The position numbers and the translations under genes were made by a program. Below, in pieces: positions 33,864 to 42,783 of a stretch of DNA of 64,000 nt. The DNA comes from an uncultured Roseburia sp. (GTDB lineage Bacteria > Bacillota > Clostridia > Lachnospirales > Lachnospiraceae), in the NCBI GenBank assembly GCA_947644305.1, contig CANRYS010000013.1, positions 1 through 64,000 of the forward strand. The letters are read 5' to 3'. The notes under the pieces are model-generated. The model worked only from the letters and a program-made list of their open reading frames with translations. It made no database searches and was not told where the DNA came from. Numbering within the stretch: the stretch's first letter is position 1; every line of letters begins with the position of its first letter.

Positions 33864-35093
33864 ATGGAAGAGAAAGTACAGTTTGGCAAACTGGAGCAGG
33901 CATTACAGGATCTGAGGGATGGGAAACTGATTCTTGTCATCGATGATCCAGACCGGGAAAATGAAGGAGATCTGATCTGTGCGGCAGAATATGCCACCCC
34001 GGAAAATGTGAATGCCATGGCAAGTCTAGCAAAAGGGCTGATTTGTATGCCCATGAGCCGGAAGATGTGTGAAAAGCTGGGGCTCAACCAGATGGTGGAG
34101 GTAAATACAGATAACCATACTACCGCGTTTACGGTATCCATCGATCACGTGGAGACCACGACGGGAATCTCGGCATTTGAGAGATCTTTGACAGCGGTAA
34201 AGACGGTGGAAGAAGAAGCAAAACCGGAGGACTTTCGGAGACCGGGACATATGTTTCCACTGGAAGCGAGAGAGGGCGGTGTCCTCAAACGGGCGGGACA
34301 TACAGAAGCGACGGTGGATCTGATGAAGCTGGCGGGACTGAAAGAATGTGGTCTCTGCTGTGAGATCATGAGAGAAGATGGTACCATGATGCGTACCACG
34401 GAACTTCTTGGATTTGCCAGGGAGCACGGATTTACCGTGATCACCATCGAAGAAATTATACGCCGCAGACTGGAAGAGGAGAGTCTAGTGGAAAAGGAAG
34501 CCGATGCGAAGCTTCCCACGAAGTTTGGCGATTTTCGAATCCATGGCTATGTAAATAAATTAAATGGAGAACATCATGTGGCGCTCACCATGGGAGATAT
34601 ATCTGACGGTGAACCGGTGCTGTGTAGGGTGCATTCGGAGTGTCTCACAGGAGATGTGTTTGGCTCCAAACGCTGCGACTGCGGAGAGCAGTTAGAGAGC
34701 GCCATGAAACAGATCGCGGCAGAGGGCCGGGGAATCCTTTTGTACATGCGCCAGGAGGGCCGGGGTATCGGCCTCATCAATAAATTAAAGGCATATGAAT
34801 TGCAGGAGCAGGGATACGATACGGTGGAGGCAAATGTGAAACTGGGGTTTGCACCAGATCTCAGGGAATATGGAATTGGCGCCCAGATCTTATATGATCT
34901 CGGTGTGAAGCAACTGCGTCTGCTGACCAATAATCCCACGAAGATCACCGGTCTTAGCGGTTATGGGATAAAGATCCTGGAACGGGTGCCGATTCAGATC
35001 GAACCAAAGAGGGAAGATTTCAAATATCTTTTGACGAAACAGGAAAAAATGCAGCATATGACCAATTATAAAAAAGAAATGGAGGAAAAATAA
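33864..35093 (+). CDS. ribBA: DHBP synthase / GTP cyclohydrolase II fusion
   Basis: 409 residues. The RibB half (1-205) has [12 protein letters not shown] and [20 protein letters not shown]; the RibA half (about 206-400) has [20 protein letters not shown] with the zinc Cys triad and RQEGRGIGL. It supplies both precursors of riboflavin, from ribulose 5-phosphate and GTP. The next gene starts one base after its stop. Confidence 0.96.
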   Translation: MEEKVQFGKLEQALQDLRDGKLILVIDDPDRENEGDLICAAEYATPENVNAMASLAKGLICMPMSRKMCEKLGLNQMVEVNTDNHTTAFTVSIDHVETTTGISAFERSLTAVKTVEEEAKPEDFRRPGHMFPLEAREGGVLKRAGHTEATVDLMKLAGLKECGLCCEIMREDGTMMRTTELLGFAREHGFTVITIEEIIRRRLEEESLVEKEADAKLPTKFGDFRIHGYVNKLNGEHHVALTMGDISDGEPVLCRVHSECLTGDVFGSKRCDCGEQLESAMKQIAAEGRGILLYMRQEGRGIGLINKLKAYELQEQGYDTVEANVKLGFAPDLREYGIGAQILYDLGVKQLRLLTNNPTKITGLSGYGIKILERVPIQIEPKREDFKYLLTKQEKMQHMTNYKKEMEEK

Positions 35094-35558
35094 ATGAGAG
35101 TATTGGAAGGACACGTAGTAGGAAATGGAATGAAGGTAGGTATCGTGGCAGCGAGATTTAATGAATTTATCGTTTCCAAGCTGGTGGGGGGTGCAGAGGA
35201 CGCCCTGAGACGGCATGAGGTGGATACAGAAAACAATGTGGATCTCGCCTGGGTGCCAGGTGCGTTTGAAATTCCGATGACAGCCCAGAAGATGGCGGAA
35301 TCCGGGAAGTACGATGCTGTGATCTGCCTGGGTGCCGTGATCAAAGGGGCCACCTCCCACTATGACTATGTATGCGCTGAGGTAAGCAAGGGGATTGCTA
35401 CAGTGGGGTTGAAGACTGGCGTTCCGACGATCTTCGGAGTGATCACGACAGATAATATCGAGCAGGCCATCGAGCGCGCCGGTACAAAGGCCGGGAACAA
35501 GGGGTATGATGCGGCCACGACGGCCATCGAAATGGTAAATCTGATGAAAAAGTTCTAA
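35094..35558 (+). CDS. ribH: 6,7-dimethyl-8-ribityllumazine synthase
   Basis: 154 residues. [41 protein letters not shown] (active His) and GKAG-like [13 protein letters not shown] are the expected motifs. It joins the RibB and RibA/D products into lumazine and forms a shell-like oligomer. GGAGG lies before the start, within the end of ribBA. Confidence 0.96.
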   Translation: MRVLEGHVVGNGMKVGIVAARFNEFIVSKLVGGAEDALRRHEVDTENNVDLAWVPGAFEIPMTAQKMAESGKYDAVICLGAVIKGATSHYDYVCAEVSKGIATVGLKTGVPTIFGVITTDNIEQAIERAGTKAGNKGYDAATTAIEMVNLMKKF

Positions 35559-35571
35559 GGAGGAAGCATTC

Positions 35572-36174
35572 ATGACGATCTTATATCCTCTGTATGGGAA
35601 TCTATATGTGAATATGACCAACCGTTGTCCCTGCGCCTGTACCTTCTGCCTCCGCCAGAACGGAGAGGAGTTGAATGGTTCCGGAAGTCTCTGGCTGAAG
35701 CGGGAGCCCACGGTAGAAGAGGTGAAAGCAGAGTTTGATAAATTTCCGCCAGATACTTATCAGGATCTTGTTTTCTGCGGTTATGGAGAGCCCACGGAAC
35801 GACTGGAGGATCTACTGGAGGTGGCCGCCTTTGCCAAAGAGAAGTTTGGGAAAAAAATCCGGGTAAATACGAACGGTCTTGCCAATCTGATGTATGGAAA
35901 AGATGTGACCCCGATGTTTGAGGGAAAGGTAGACGCTATTTCCATCAGTCTGAATACGCCGGATCCGACAAAATATCTGGAACTTACCAGAAATAAATTT
36001 GGAATCGATTCCTTTGATGCCATGTTAAAATTTGCAGGAGATGTAAAACGGTATGTGCCTAGCGTGACGATGACCACAGTGGCGACGACTATTACCGAAG
36101 AGGAAGAGGACCGATGCCGCAAGATCTGCGAAGATCTGGGAGTCAGCTATCGGATCCGTTCCTTCGAGAGTTAG
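35572..36174 (+). CDS. TatD-linked radical SAM protein
   Basis: 200 residues. NMTNRCPCACTFCLRQ carries the CxxxCxxC cluster motif, and FCGYGEPTERLEDLLE is the SAM-binding GxP region. Short length, no SPASM domain and the RVNTNGLANLMYG stretch fit the TatD-linked radical SAM family, which has no known reaction. Here it follows ribH by 13 bases with GGAGGAAG, so it is probably co-transcribed with the riboflavin genes; no TatD is adjacent. Confidence 0.8.
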   Translation: MTILYPLYGNLYVNMTNRCPCACTFCLRQNGEELNGSGSLWLKREPTVEEVKAEFDKFPPDTYQDLVFCGYGEPTERLEDLLEVAAFAKEKFGKKIRVNTNGLANLMYGKDVTPMFEGKVDAISISLNTPDPTKYLELTRNKFGIDSFDAMLKFAGDVKRYVPSVTMTTVATTITEEEEDRCRKICEDLGVSYRIRSFES

Positions 36175-36186
36175 GAGATAGATTAG

Positions 36187-37002
36187 ATGAACAAGATTGA
36201 TCCAATATACTCTGTGCCGGATGGTTTTGACCAACCGGTACAGGGAAGAAGATATGGTCATGTGGAGACCATTACTTATGATTCCACGACCACAGAGACC
36301 ACGCGGAAGGCGAGTGTTCTCCTGCCAGTAGATTACGATGAGAAAAGAAGCTATCCTGTGCTGTATCTTCTCCATGGCATCGGCGGCGACCACAGAGAAT
36401 GGCTGGAGGGAACCCCACAGTATGTCATTGGAAATCTGGTGGCGGAGGGAAAGGCCAGGGATATGATCGTGGTTATGCCCAATGTGCGGGCGAGAAAAGA
36501 CGACCGCGTGCCGGAGGATGTATACTGTCTTGCGAACACAACTGCCTTTGACAATTTTATCCATGATCTGCGGAACGACCTTATGCCCTATATCGAGGAA
36601 AAATATCCGGTGGCGGTGGGCAGGGAACATACGTCGGTAGCTGGGCTGTCCATGGGAGGAAGAGAGGCTTTGTATATCGGGATCACAATGGCGGACCGCT
36701 TTGGGAGCATCGGTGCCTTCTGTCCGGCATTTGGGATTTTCGCCTACGAAGATATATTGTCAGAGCCGGGGCTTTTTACCAGGGAGACATTAAAACTGCC
36801 GGATTCCTATAATGGAAAAACGCTTCTGCTGATCTGCACTGGAGACCGGGATGAGGTGGTAAAAGAGAATCCCCAGATGTACCACGAGGCCCTGGAGGAA
36901 AATGGGACAGAGCATCTATACTATGTCACAGAGGGCGGCCATGATTTTGAGGTCTGGAAGCATGGCTTGTATCAATTTGCAAAGCGGATATTTCAACAAT
37001 AA
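36187..37002 (+). CDS. Alpha/beta hydrolase esterase (CE1/esterase D type)
   Basis: 271 residues. LYLLHGIGGDHREW forms the oxyanion loop, VAGLSMGGREAL holds the nucleophile Ser, CTGDRDEVVKE the acid and GGHDFEVWKHG the catalytic His. This layout occurs in feruloyl/acetyl-xylan esterases and S-formylglutathione hydrolases. There is no signal peptide, so it acts in the cytoplasm, maybe on imported acylated oligosaccharides. It follows the radical SAM gene by 12 bases. Confidence 0.85.
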   Translation: MNKIDPIYSVPDGFDQPVQGRRYGHVETITYDSTTTETTRKASVLLPVDYDEKRSYPVLYLLHGIGGDHREWLEGTPQYVIGNLVAEGKARDMIVVMPNVRARKDDRVPEDVYCLANTTAFDNFIHDLRNDLMPYIEEKYPVAVGREHTSVAGLSMGGREALYIGITMADRFGSIGAFCPAFGIFAYEDILSEPGLFTRETLKLPDSYNGKTLLLICTGDRDEVVKENPQMYHEALEENGTEHLYYVTEGGHDFEVWKHGLYQFAKRIFQQ

Positions 37003-37059
37003 GGGTAAAGAAATGGGTTTGATTTAGTACCACCGAGCTAAGAAAAAGGAGAGAGGTCG

Positions 37060-37446
37060 ATGGAGATAGCAACTAGACATTTTGTCCGTCCAGAATATAT
37101 GAATCATCACAACAGCCTGTATGCGGGGTACATATCAGAATGGATTACAGAGGCGGCTTTTATCGGGATGGCAGAGGTGGTGGGGCGCACCAGCCATTTT
37201 GTACTGGCGGCGGTGCGCGGGATCAATGTGACAAGATCGGTCTATACCGGCAGCATACTGGAACTGGGCTATGAAGTGAAATACATAGGGACTACAAGTG
37301 TAGAACTATCCGTTGAAGGAAGAGACTTCCTCTCCGGCGACATGCACTGTGAGGGAAGCGTGGTTTTTGTCAACGTGGATGATGAGGGGAAAAAGACGCC
37401 TCACGGACTGGAAAGGCTTCCGGGTGTCAGTGCGCTGGAGAAATGA
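37060..37446 (+). CDS. Hotdog-fold acyl-CoA thioesterase
   Basis: 128 residues. RPEYMNHHNSLYAGYISEWI contains the N-x-x-G and Asp/Glu region of hotdog thioesterases, followed by the long central helix and VRGINVTRSVYTGSILEL. The substrate is not known. GGAGAGAGG precedes the start. Confidence 0.75.
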   Translation: MEIATRHFVRPEYMNHHNSLYAGYISEWITEAAFIGMAEVVGRTSHFVLAAVRGINVTRSVYTGSILELGYEVKYIGTTSVELSVEGRDFLSGDMHCEGSVVFVNVDDEGKKTPHGLERLPGVSALEK

Positions 37447-37477
37447 GATTGGCGGAAAGAGAAAAGGAGATATGGTG

Positions 37478-38437
37478 ATGCAAGTAAAAGAGGTACAGGA
37501 ATGGTCACAGAAGATTTGTGACAATATGGAACAGGTTATCCTGGGGAAAAGAGAGGTTATGGAATATGTACTGGCGGCGTTTCTTGCCGGAGGTCATGTT
37601 CTTCTGGAGGACGTGCCGGGGACCGGTAAGACCATGCTTGCCAAGAGTCTGGCGGCCTCTTTTGGTATGAGTTTTAAGCGAGTGCAGTTCACACCGGATC
37701 TCCTGCCCTCGGATGTTACGGGAATTCATTATTTTAATCCGAAGACCAGCGAATTTGAATTTCGTCCTGGCGGTATTTTCAGCCATATTCTGTTGGCCGA
37801 TGAGATCAACCGCGCCACCCCCAGGACCCAGTCCAGTCTTTTGGAATGTATGGAGGAGGGTCAGGCAACCATCGATGGCGAGACCATGAAAGTAGGTGAG
37901 CCATTTTTTGTTATCGCTACCCAGAATCCGGTGGAGACCAGCGGGACATTTCCTTTGCCGGAAGCGCAGATGGACCGTTTTATGATGAAACTCTCCATGG
38001 GTTATCCGGCAGAAAAGAGTGAACTTGAACTGCTCCGCCGGGTGATGGATGAAGGGGACCTTCTGGCAAAGCTTTCTCCAGTATGCACTCATGAGGAATT
38101 TGTACAGATGCAGAAGGCATGTGAACAGGTCCATGTACACGATCTAATCCTCGGTTATGTACTGGAGATCGCGAAAAAGAGCCGAGAAAATAAAAACCTT
38201 GCCATAGGGATCAGTACCCGGGGAGCGATCGCTCTGGTGCGGGCGGCGCGATGTTATGCGGCGGTGACGGGAAGTGAATTTGTCACTCCAGATATGATCA
38301 AAAAGCTGGCGCCGATGGTATTGTCACACCGGGTCCTGTTGGCGGATTCCTACATGAGTGGAAAGGAGCCATCGGATTATATCCGTGAAATATTAGGCGC
38401 CGTGGCGGCGCCGACGGAGGAAGCATTCAGAGCATGA
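37478..38437 (+). CDS. MoxR-family AAA+ ATPase
   Basis: 319 residues. Walker A is LEDVPGTGKTMLAKS, Walker B LLADEINRATP, sensor 1 IATQNPVETSGT, followed by the PLPEAQMDRF motif. ATG 37478 has AAAGGAGA 7 bases upstream, better than the ATG at 37472. MoxR ATPases act as chaperones for partner proteins with von Willebrand-like domains; here the partner is the DUF58 protein, overlapping by 4 bases. Confidence 0.92.
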   Translation: MQVKEVQEWSQKICDNMEQVILGKREVMEYVLAAFLAGGHVLLEDVPGTGKTMLAKSLAASFGMSFKRVQFTPDLLPSDVTGIHYFNPKTSEFEFRPGGIFSHILLADEINRATPRTQSSLLECMEEGQATIDGETMKVGEPFFVIATQNPVETSGTFPLPEAQMDRFMMKLSMGYPAEKSELELLRRVMDEGDLLAKLSPVCTHEEFVQMQKACEQVHVHDLILGYVLEIAKKSRENKNLAIGISTRGAIALVRAARCYAAVTGSEFVTPDMIKKLAPMVLSHRVLLADSYMSGKEPSDYIREILGAVAAPTEEAFRA

Positions 38438-39552
38438 GTATCATGATATTGGCAGCAGTTCTGGTGGTGCTGGGCTGTTGGATTGTTATTTTGAGGATGG
38501 GATACCAGTATGAGAAGAACTGGACGAAGAATTTTGAACTGGAAATTTCCTTTTCCCAGGAACAGGCGGGAGAGGGGGATACTCTTTGGCTCTATGAGGT
38601 TATAACCAATAATAAGGAAATGACCTTGCCGGCGATCTCTGTCAAATTCAAGACATCGAAATTTCTTACTTTCGAAGACCTTGATAGCGGTTCCGTGTCG
38701 GATTATTTTTACCGCAACGATGTGATTAGTGTCAGAGGTTATGAGCAGGTGCGGCGGAAACTCCGGTTAAAATGTGCCAGACGGGGGATATACTCCATAC
38801 GGGAAGCGGAGCTTATTGGCAGAGATTATTTTCTCCAAAGAACTTATCTGGAAAAGAAGGAGGTGGAAGCTGGATTGATCGTATATCCTTCTTTTGTGGG
38901 AATTGAGAAGATCCTGCCCCTGTTTCAGAAAAGTTATGGAGATATGAGAACGACGGTTCCCATGTTTGAAGATCCTTTTGAATATGTGGGGGTGAGAGAA
39001 TACTTTCCTGGGGACAGGATGAACCGGATCCATTGGAAGGCCTCGGCAAAGACAGGAAACTGGCAGGTGAAGACCAGTGCGTATAAGGCGGGAGAACCGG
39101 CTTTGATTCTGTTGAACCTTGGTTCTCCGGGGAACTTCATCAATCAGACCGCCATGGAGGAAAATATAAGGATCGCTTATTCTCTTGTGCATTTTCTGGA
39201 CCGTCGGGGACTGAAGACCATGCTGGTAGCAAATGGAAGCGAGGGATTTCGCCTTCAGGGCAGCGGGAAGGGATATATGGCGCAGGTGCGGCGGAAACTG
39301 GCGGGTGTGACCTACGAGACTCAGATCCAGAGCGGTGTGGGAATGCTGCAGAGGGAGCGGGACAACCTGGCGGAACATGTACATCTCTTTTTTGTCTCTT
39401 CCCAGGGAAAGCCTGAGATACAGCAGGAGCTGGCAGATATCCTGCATCGGGGAGTATCTGTGACTTGGGTGGCGGTGACAGCAGGCGGGGAGGACGATAC
39501 CAGACAGTTGCTTCCAGCGCTGGAACCCTGTATTTACCGCTGGAAAGCGTAG
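38434..39552 (+). CDS. DUF58 domain protein
   Basis: 372 residues. An N-terminal membrane helix (about 3-22), a beta-rich middle, and the DUF58 core VREYFPGDRMNRIHWKASAK at about 190-210, followed by a von Willebrand-like domain. It is the standard partner of MoxR; the precise role (envelope or stress) is not established. Its start overlaps moxR, so translation is coupled. Confidence 0.88.
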   Translation: MSIMILAAVLVVLGCWIVILRMGYQYEKNWTKNFELEISFSQEQAGEGDTLWLYEVITNNKEMTLPAISVKFKTSKFLTFEDLDSGSVSDYFYRNDVISVRGYEQVRRKLRLKCARRGIYSIREAELIGRDYFLQRTYLEKKEVEAGLIVYPSFVGIEKILPLFQKSYGDMRTTVPMFEDPFEYVGVREYFPGDRMNRIHWKASAKTGNWQVKTSAYKAGEPALILLNLGSPGNFINQTAMEENIRIAYSLVHFLDRRGLKTMLVANGSEGFRLQGSGKGYMAQVRRKLAGVTYETQIQSGVGMLQRERDNLAEHVHLFFVSSQGKPEIQQELADILHRGVSVTWVAVTAGGEDDTRQLLPALEPCIYRWKA

Positions 39553-39572
39553 CTGTGAAAGGCGGAGGAAAT

Positions 39573-40730
39573 ATGGAGAAAAATCAAAATATCAGACGCC
39601 GGTACAATAATATTGTTACCTTTTACTATTATATGGTTATATGCTATTTCATCATAGCTGGCTCTATGATGGGAGGCGGCGTGGGAGAGACTGGGATCAT
39701 ATGTATTATTCTGGGGGCGGCAGGTTATTTTTACTTTAGTTATCGCAGCAGCTATGAGAGCAGGCGGGAGAGAGAACAAAATAAGGAAAAGAGATGTTAT
39801 CTTCTTGCCTGGATCCTTGTACTTATCCTTTCATTTTTTATGCCCTTTGCCTCTGCGGATGCCTCGATGGAGTCCCGGAGCATCAGTCGGATTCAGGGAG
39901 TGATCCTCTTTGCTTTGGTCCTGTTTATTTTTGGGGTTTATCTTTATGCAGAATTTTTCCATGAAAAATATCTTGCCATGTATACAAATCAGTGTGTGAG
40001 TCCAGAAACGATAAAGCGGTTTGAGAAAAATACGGCAGCCAGTCTCAAACGAAAGGCGATGGCAGCGGGAATCGCTGCACTGGCAGTATGTATCATGGCA
40101 GTGGCAGGGATGTCTACAGATGTAGAACTAAAATCCGTTCCCAGGGAGCGCCAGGAACAGAGAAAGATAGAGAGGAAAGAGAAAACAAAATCTTATCCGA
40201 TGGAAGCCAGGCAGCGGGAGATCGCGGAGGAGACGGAAGAAGAGAGAAGTTCTTTTGTTCAGGTCCTGCTTCTTGTGTTAGAGAAATTTATGCAGATTCT
40301 CATGATCCTCTTTTTGATCATCGCCGTTTTATGGATTCTTTATGTTATACTCAAACGACTGTTAAATTTCCGGCTACCAGAGTTTGTATCGAGTGAAAAG
40401 GACAAAGAGTTGGAGACGGAGGGGATGGATGAGTATATACCGTTGCGGCAGACTGTCCGCAGGGAAGCGTCTTTTCCAGAAGATTCCAACGGACGGATAC
40501 GCCGTTATTTTTACCGTTATATTTGGAAGAGGGCGGGAAAACAGGTGGATGTCAGTATGACCCCCTGGGAGCTGGCGGGAGAGTATCTGCCGGAAGAGCA
40601 GGAAGATGGTCTCACGGAGGAGCAGAGACAGGTGGTTAGCCTCTATGAGAAGGCGAGATACAGTGGAAAGGAATGTTCGGAAGAAGAAGCGGAGAGGGCG
40701 AGAAAGATTTGTCTCTCCAAAGGGAAATAG
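39573..40730 (+). CDS. Membrane protein with DUF4129-like C-terminus
   Basis: 385 residues. About four membrane helices in the first 190 residues and one at about 235-255, then an acidic cytoplasmic end with SMTPWELAGEYLPEEQEDGL and a closing YEKARYSGKECSEEEAERAR, the DUF4129 pattern. ATG 39573 follows GGAGGAAAT. It is the third gene of the MoxR-DUF58 set. The transglutaminase gene usually found with it is missing. Confidence 0.75.
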   Translation: MEKNQNIRRRYNNIVTFYYYMVICYFIIAGSMMGGGVGETGIICIILGAAGYFYFSYRSSYESRREREQNKEKRCYLLAWILVLILSFFMPFASADASMESRSISRIQGVILFALVLFIFGVYLYAEFFHEKYLAMYTNQCVSPETIKRFEKNTAASLKRKAMAAGIAALAVCIMAVAGMSTDVELKSVPRERQEQRKIERKEKTKSYPMEARQREIAEETEEERSSFVQVLLLVLEKFMQILMILFLIIAVLWILYVILKRLLNFRLPEFVSSEKDKELETEGMDEYIPLRQTVRREASFPEDSNGRIRRYFYRYIWKRAGKQVDVSMTPWELAGEYLPEEQEDGLTEEQRQVVSLYEKARYSGKECSEEEAERARKICLSKGK

Positions 40731-40742
40731 TTTATGAAAAGA

Positions 40743-40795
40743 GGGTATCCAGGGAAGTCTTTCTTATGTGAGATTTCCCTTGGACACCCTTTTTC
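40743..40795. terminator. Terminator between convergent operons
   Basis: GGGTATCCAGGGAA pairs with TTCCCTTGGACACCC with small bulges, ending in TTTTTC. It separates the plus-strand DUF4129 gene from minus-strand lysA. Confidence 0.8.
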
Positions 40796-40820
40796 TATTA
40801 GTACTCTTGATAGAATTCTA

Positions 40821-42086
40821 TCAGTATTTTATATCTTTCAAAATATCGCAGAAATCAAAGGTGGAAAAATAATCCTGAGGAGTCTCGCCCCGGCGGATCA
40901 TCTGAACACTGCCGTCTTCTTTCAGAAGAAGCTCTGGGGATTTGAGTTTGCCATTGTAGTTATATCCCATGGCGTAGCCGTGGGCTCCGGTGTCATGAAT
41001 CACAAGATAATCCCCGATCTCGATCTTTGGAAGCAGACGGTCCACTGCGAATTTGTCATTGTTTTCACAGAGGGAACCGGTAATATCGTATTTGTGGTCG
41101 CAGGGCTCATTTTCTTTGCCGAGAACGGTGATGTGGTGGTAAGCGCCGTAAATCGCCGGACGCATAAGGTCACAGGCACAGGTGTTTACACCGGCGTATT
41201 CTTTGTAGATATGTTTCTGGTGAATACATTTGGTGACAAGATTTCCATAGGGACCCAGCATAAAGCGTCCCAGTTCAGTGAAGATCGCCACATCCCCCAA
41301 TCCGGCGGGAACAAGGATCTTTTCAAACTGCTCCCTAACACCCTCGCCGATCACCTTTATATCATTTGGCTTTTTGTCTGGCGTGTAGGGGATTCCGATG
41401 CCGCCGGAGAGATTGATAAACCGGATATTGGCTCCGGTTTTTTCTTTTAATTCTACAGCGAGTTCAAAAAGGATGCCTGCCAGTGTGGGATAGTAGTCGT
41501 TGCTTACGGTATTGCTGGCGATAAATGCATGGATTCCAAAATATTTGGCGCCAAGGCCCATCAGCTTTTTAAATCCCTCTACAAGCTGTTCTTTCGTAAA
41601 TCCGTATTTGGCATCTCCGGGATTGTCCATGATGTCGGTGCCAAGTTCAAAGACTCCGCCAGGATTGAAGCGGCAGCAGATGGTCTCTGGAATGCCAGGG
41701 CCTTCCGCCAGATAGTCGATATGTGTATAATCATCCAAATTAATGTACGCGCCTAGGTCAGCAGCTTTTTGGTATTCTTCCATAGGTGTCACATTGGATG
41801 AGAACATGATGTCTTCATCTTTGAAGCCAAGGGCTTCTGACATCATCAGCTCTGTCAGGGAAGAACAGTCTACACCACAGCCCTCTTCTTGAAGGATTTT
41901 CAGGATAAATGGATTAGGTGTCGCTTTCACGGCAAAATATTCACGGTAACCTTTATTCCAGGAAAATGCCTCTTTCAAAGCACGGGCATTTTCACGAATT
42001 GCTTTTTCGTCATAGATATGAAAGGGAGTAGGAAAGGTTTTTTCGATTTCCTTTACCTGTTCTAGATTGACGATGGTTTTTTTCAT
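40821..42086 (-). CDS. lysA: Diaminopimelate decarboxylase
   Basis: 421 residues. FAVKATPNPFIL contains the PLP Lys, LSGGIGIP the phosphate loop, and ITGSLCENNDKFAVDR the active-site Cys of the neighbouring subunit. It makes lysine from meso-diaminopimelate. GGAGGAAGTATA precedes the start. The leader carries a long perfect hairpin (42114-42165). Confidence 0.92.
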   Translation of the reverse strand: MKKTIVNLEQVKEIEKTFPTPFHIYDEKAIRENARALKEAFSWNKGYREYFAVKATPNPFILKILQEEGCGVDCSSLTELMMSEALGFKDEDIMFSSNVTPMEEYQKAADLGAYINLDDYTHIDYLAEGPGIPETICCRFNPGGVFELGTDIMDNPGDAKYGFTKEQLVEGFKKLMGLGAKYFGIHAFIASNTVSNDYYPTLAGILFELAVELKEKTGANIRFINLSGGIGIPYTPDKKPNDIKVIGEGVREQFEKILVPAGLGDVAIFTELGRFMLGPYGNLVTKCIHQKHIYKEYAGVNTCACDLMRPAIYGAYHHITVLGKENEPCDHKYDITGSLCENNDKFAVDRLLPKIEIGDYLVIHDTGAHGYAMGYNYNGKLKSPELLLKEDGSVQMIRRGETPQDYFSTFDFCDILKDIKY

Positions 42087-42113
42087 TATACTTCCTCCTT
42101 GTCTGTGTGGCTT

Positions 42114-42165
42114 TAGCCTGACGATACCAAATCGAACCCGGGCTCGATTTGGTATCGTCAGGCTA
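42114..42165 (-). repeat. 22-bp perfect inverted repeat in the lysA leader
   Basis: Arms 42114-42135 and 42144-42165 are exactly complementary with an 8-base loop containing CCCGGG. It lies 28 bases before the lysA start and has no T run. Its outer part (TAGCCTGACG / CGTCAGGCTA) recurs in the palindrome at 23840-23878. Confidence 0.75.
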
Positions 42166-42236
42166 CTTTCCTAGTATAGCCACATTTATTCGTTCTGTCA
42201 ATCACAGAGGATAGGAATTTCAACAGAAAGGATGTC

Positions 42237-42265
42237 TTGACATAAGTACGAAATCGGACTATAAT
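42237..42265 (+). promoter_or_regulatory. Consensus promoter of the marR-mate operon
   Basis: TTGACA (42237-42242) and TATAAT (42260-42265), spacer 17. The left operator arm fills the spacer. Confidence 0.85.
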
Positions 42266-42292
42266 AATATAGAAAAGTCCGATTTCGTACTT
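42244..42292. promoter_or_regulatory. Operator: 17-bp inverted repeat
   Basis: AAGTACGAAATCGGACT (42244-42260) and its exact complement (42276-42292) flank the -10 box and the transcript start. A bound MarR dimer or pair of dimers would block polymerase, so autorepression is very likely. Confidence 0.8.
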
Positions 42293-42317
42293 GAGGAGCA
42301 AGAGAAAGGAGATCGAT

Positions 42318-42782
42318 ATGAAAGATAGAGTATGTGATGAGCTGAGGGAGTTTAACAAAATTTATAAGGAATTTGATGATCTGTGGCATGAGACAGCCCT
42401 TCATATTGGCCTGTCAGACAGTGCTTTTGATATTATGTATTCGGTGTATTGTCTGGGGGATGGATGTCTGCAGAGAGATATTTGTGCGTTATCATTTGGA
42501 AGGAAACAGACCATCAATTCAGCGATCCAGAAATTGGTGAAGGAAGGGCTGCTCCTGATGAAACAGGGAAAAGGTCGGGAGATGCATATTTATTTGACGG
42601 AAGCGGGAAAAGGTTTTGTAAAACAAAAGGTGGAACCCCTGGTGGAGATAGAGAACAGCGTCTGGAGGGAGATGCCGCCAGAAGAGAGACAGGAACTGAT
42701 CCGGCTGACAAAGCAGTATGTGAACGATTATCGTGTGAAAATTAGAAAGTTGATCGCAAATCATGTAATGGGAGGGGATTAA
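42318..42782 (+). CDS. MarR-family regulator
   Basis: 154 residues, one winged helix. CLQRDICALSFGRKQTINSA is the recognition helix area, and LLLMKQGKGREMHIYLTEAG is the wing. ATG 42318 follows AAAGGAGATCG. It directly precedes a MATE pump (1 base gap), so it should control drug or metabolite efflux. Confidence 0.9.
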   Translation: MKDRVCDELREFNKIYKEFDDLWHETALHIGLSDSAFDIMYSVYCLGDGCLQRDICALSFGRKQTINSAIQKLVKEGLLLMKQGKGREMHIYLTEAGKGFVKQKVEPLVEIENSVWREMPPEERQELIRLTKQYVNDYRVKIRKLIANHVMGGD

Positions 42783-42783
42783 A

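Noticed and set aside
40734-41450. A 238-codon plus-strand frame opposite lysA
   Set aside because: It is the shadow of the clear lysA coding sequence on the other strand, has no family motif and no ribosome site.
42114-42165. lysA leader hairpin considered as lysine riboswitch or T-box
   Set aside because: A simple two-arm perfect hairpin without the five-way lysine element core or a T-box sequence.
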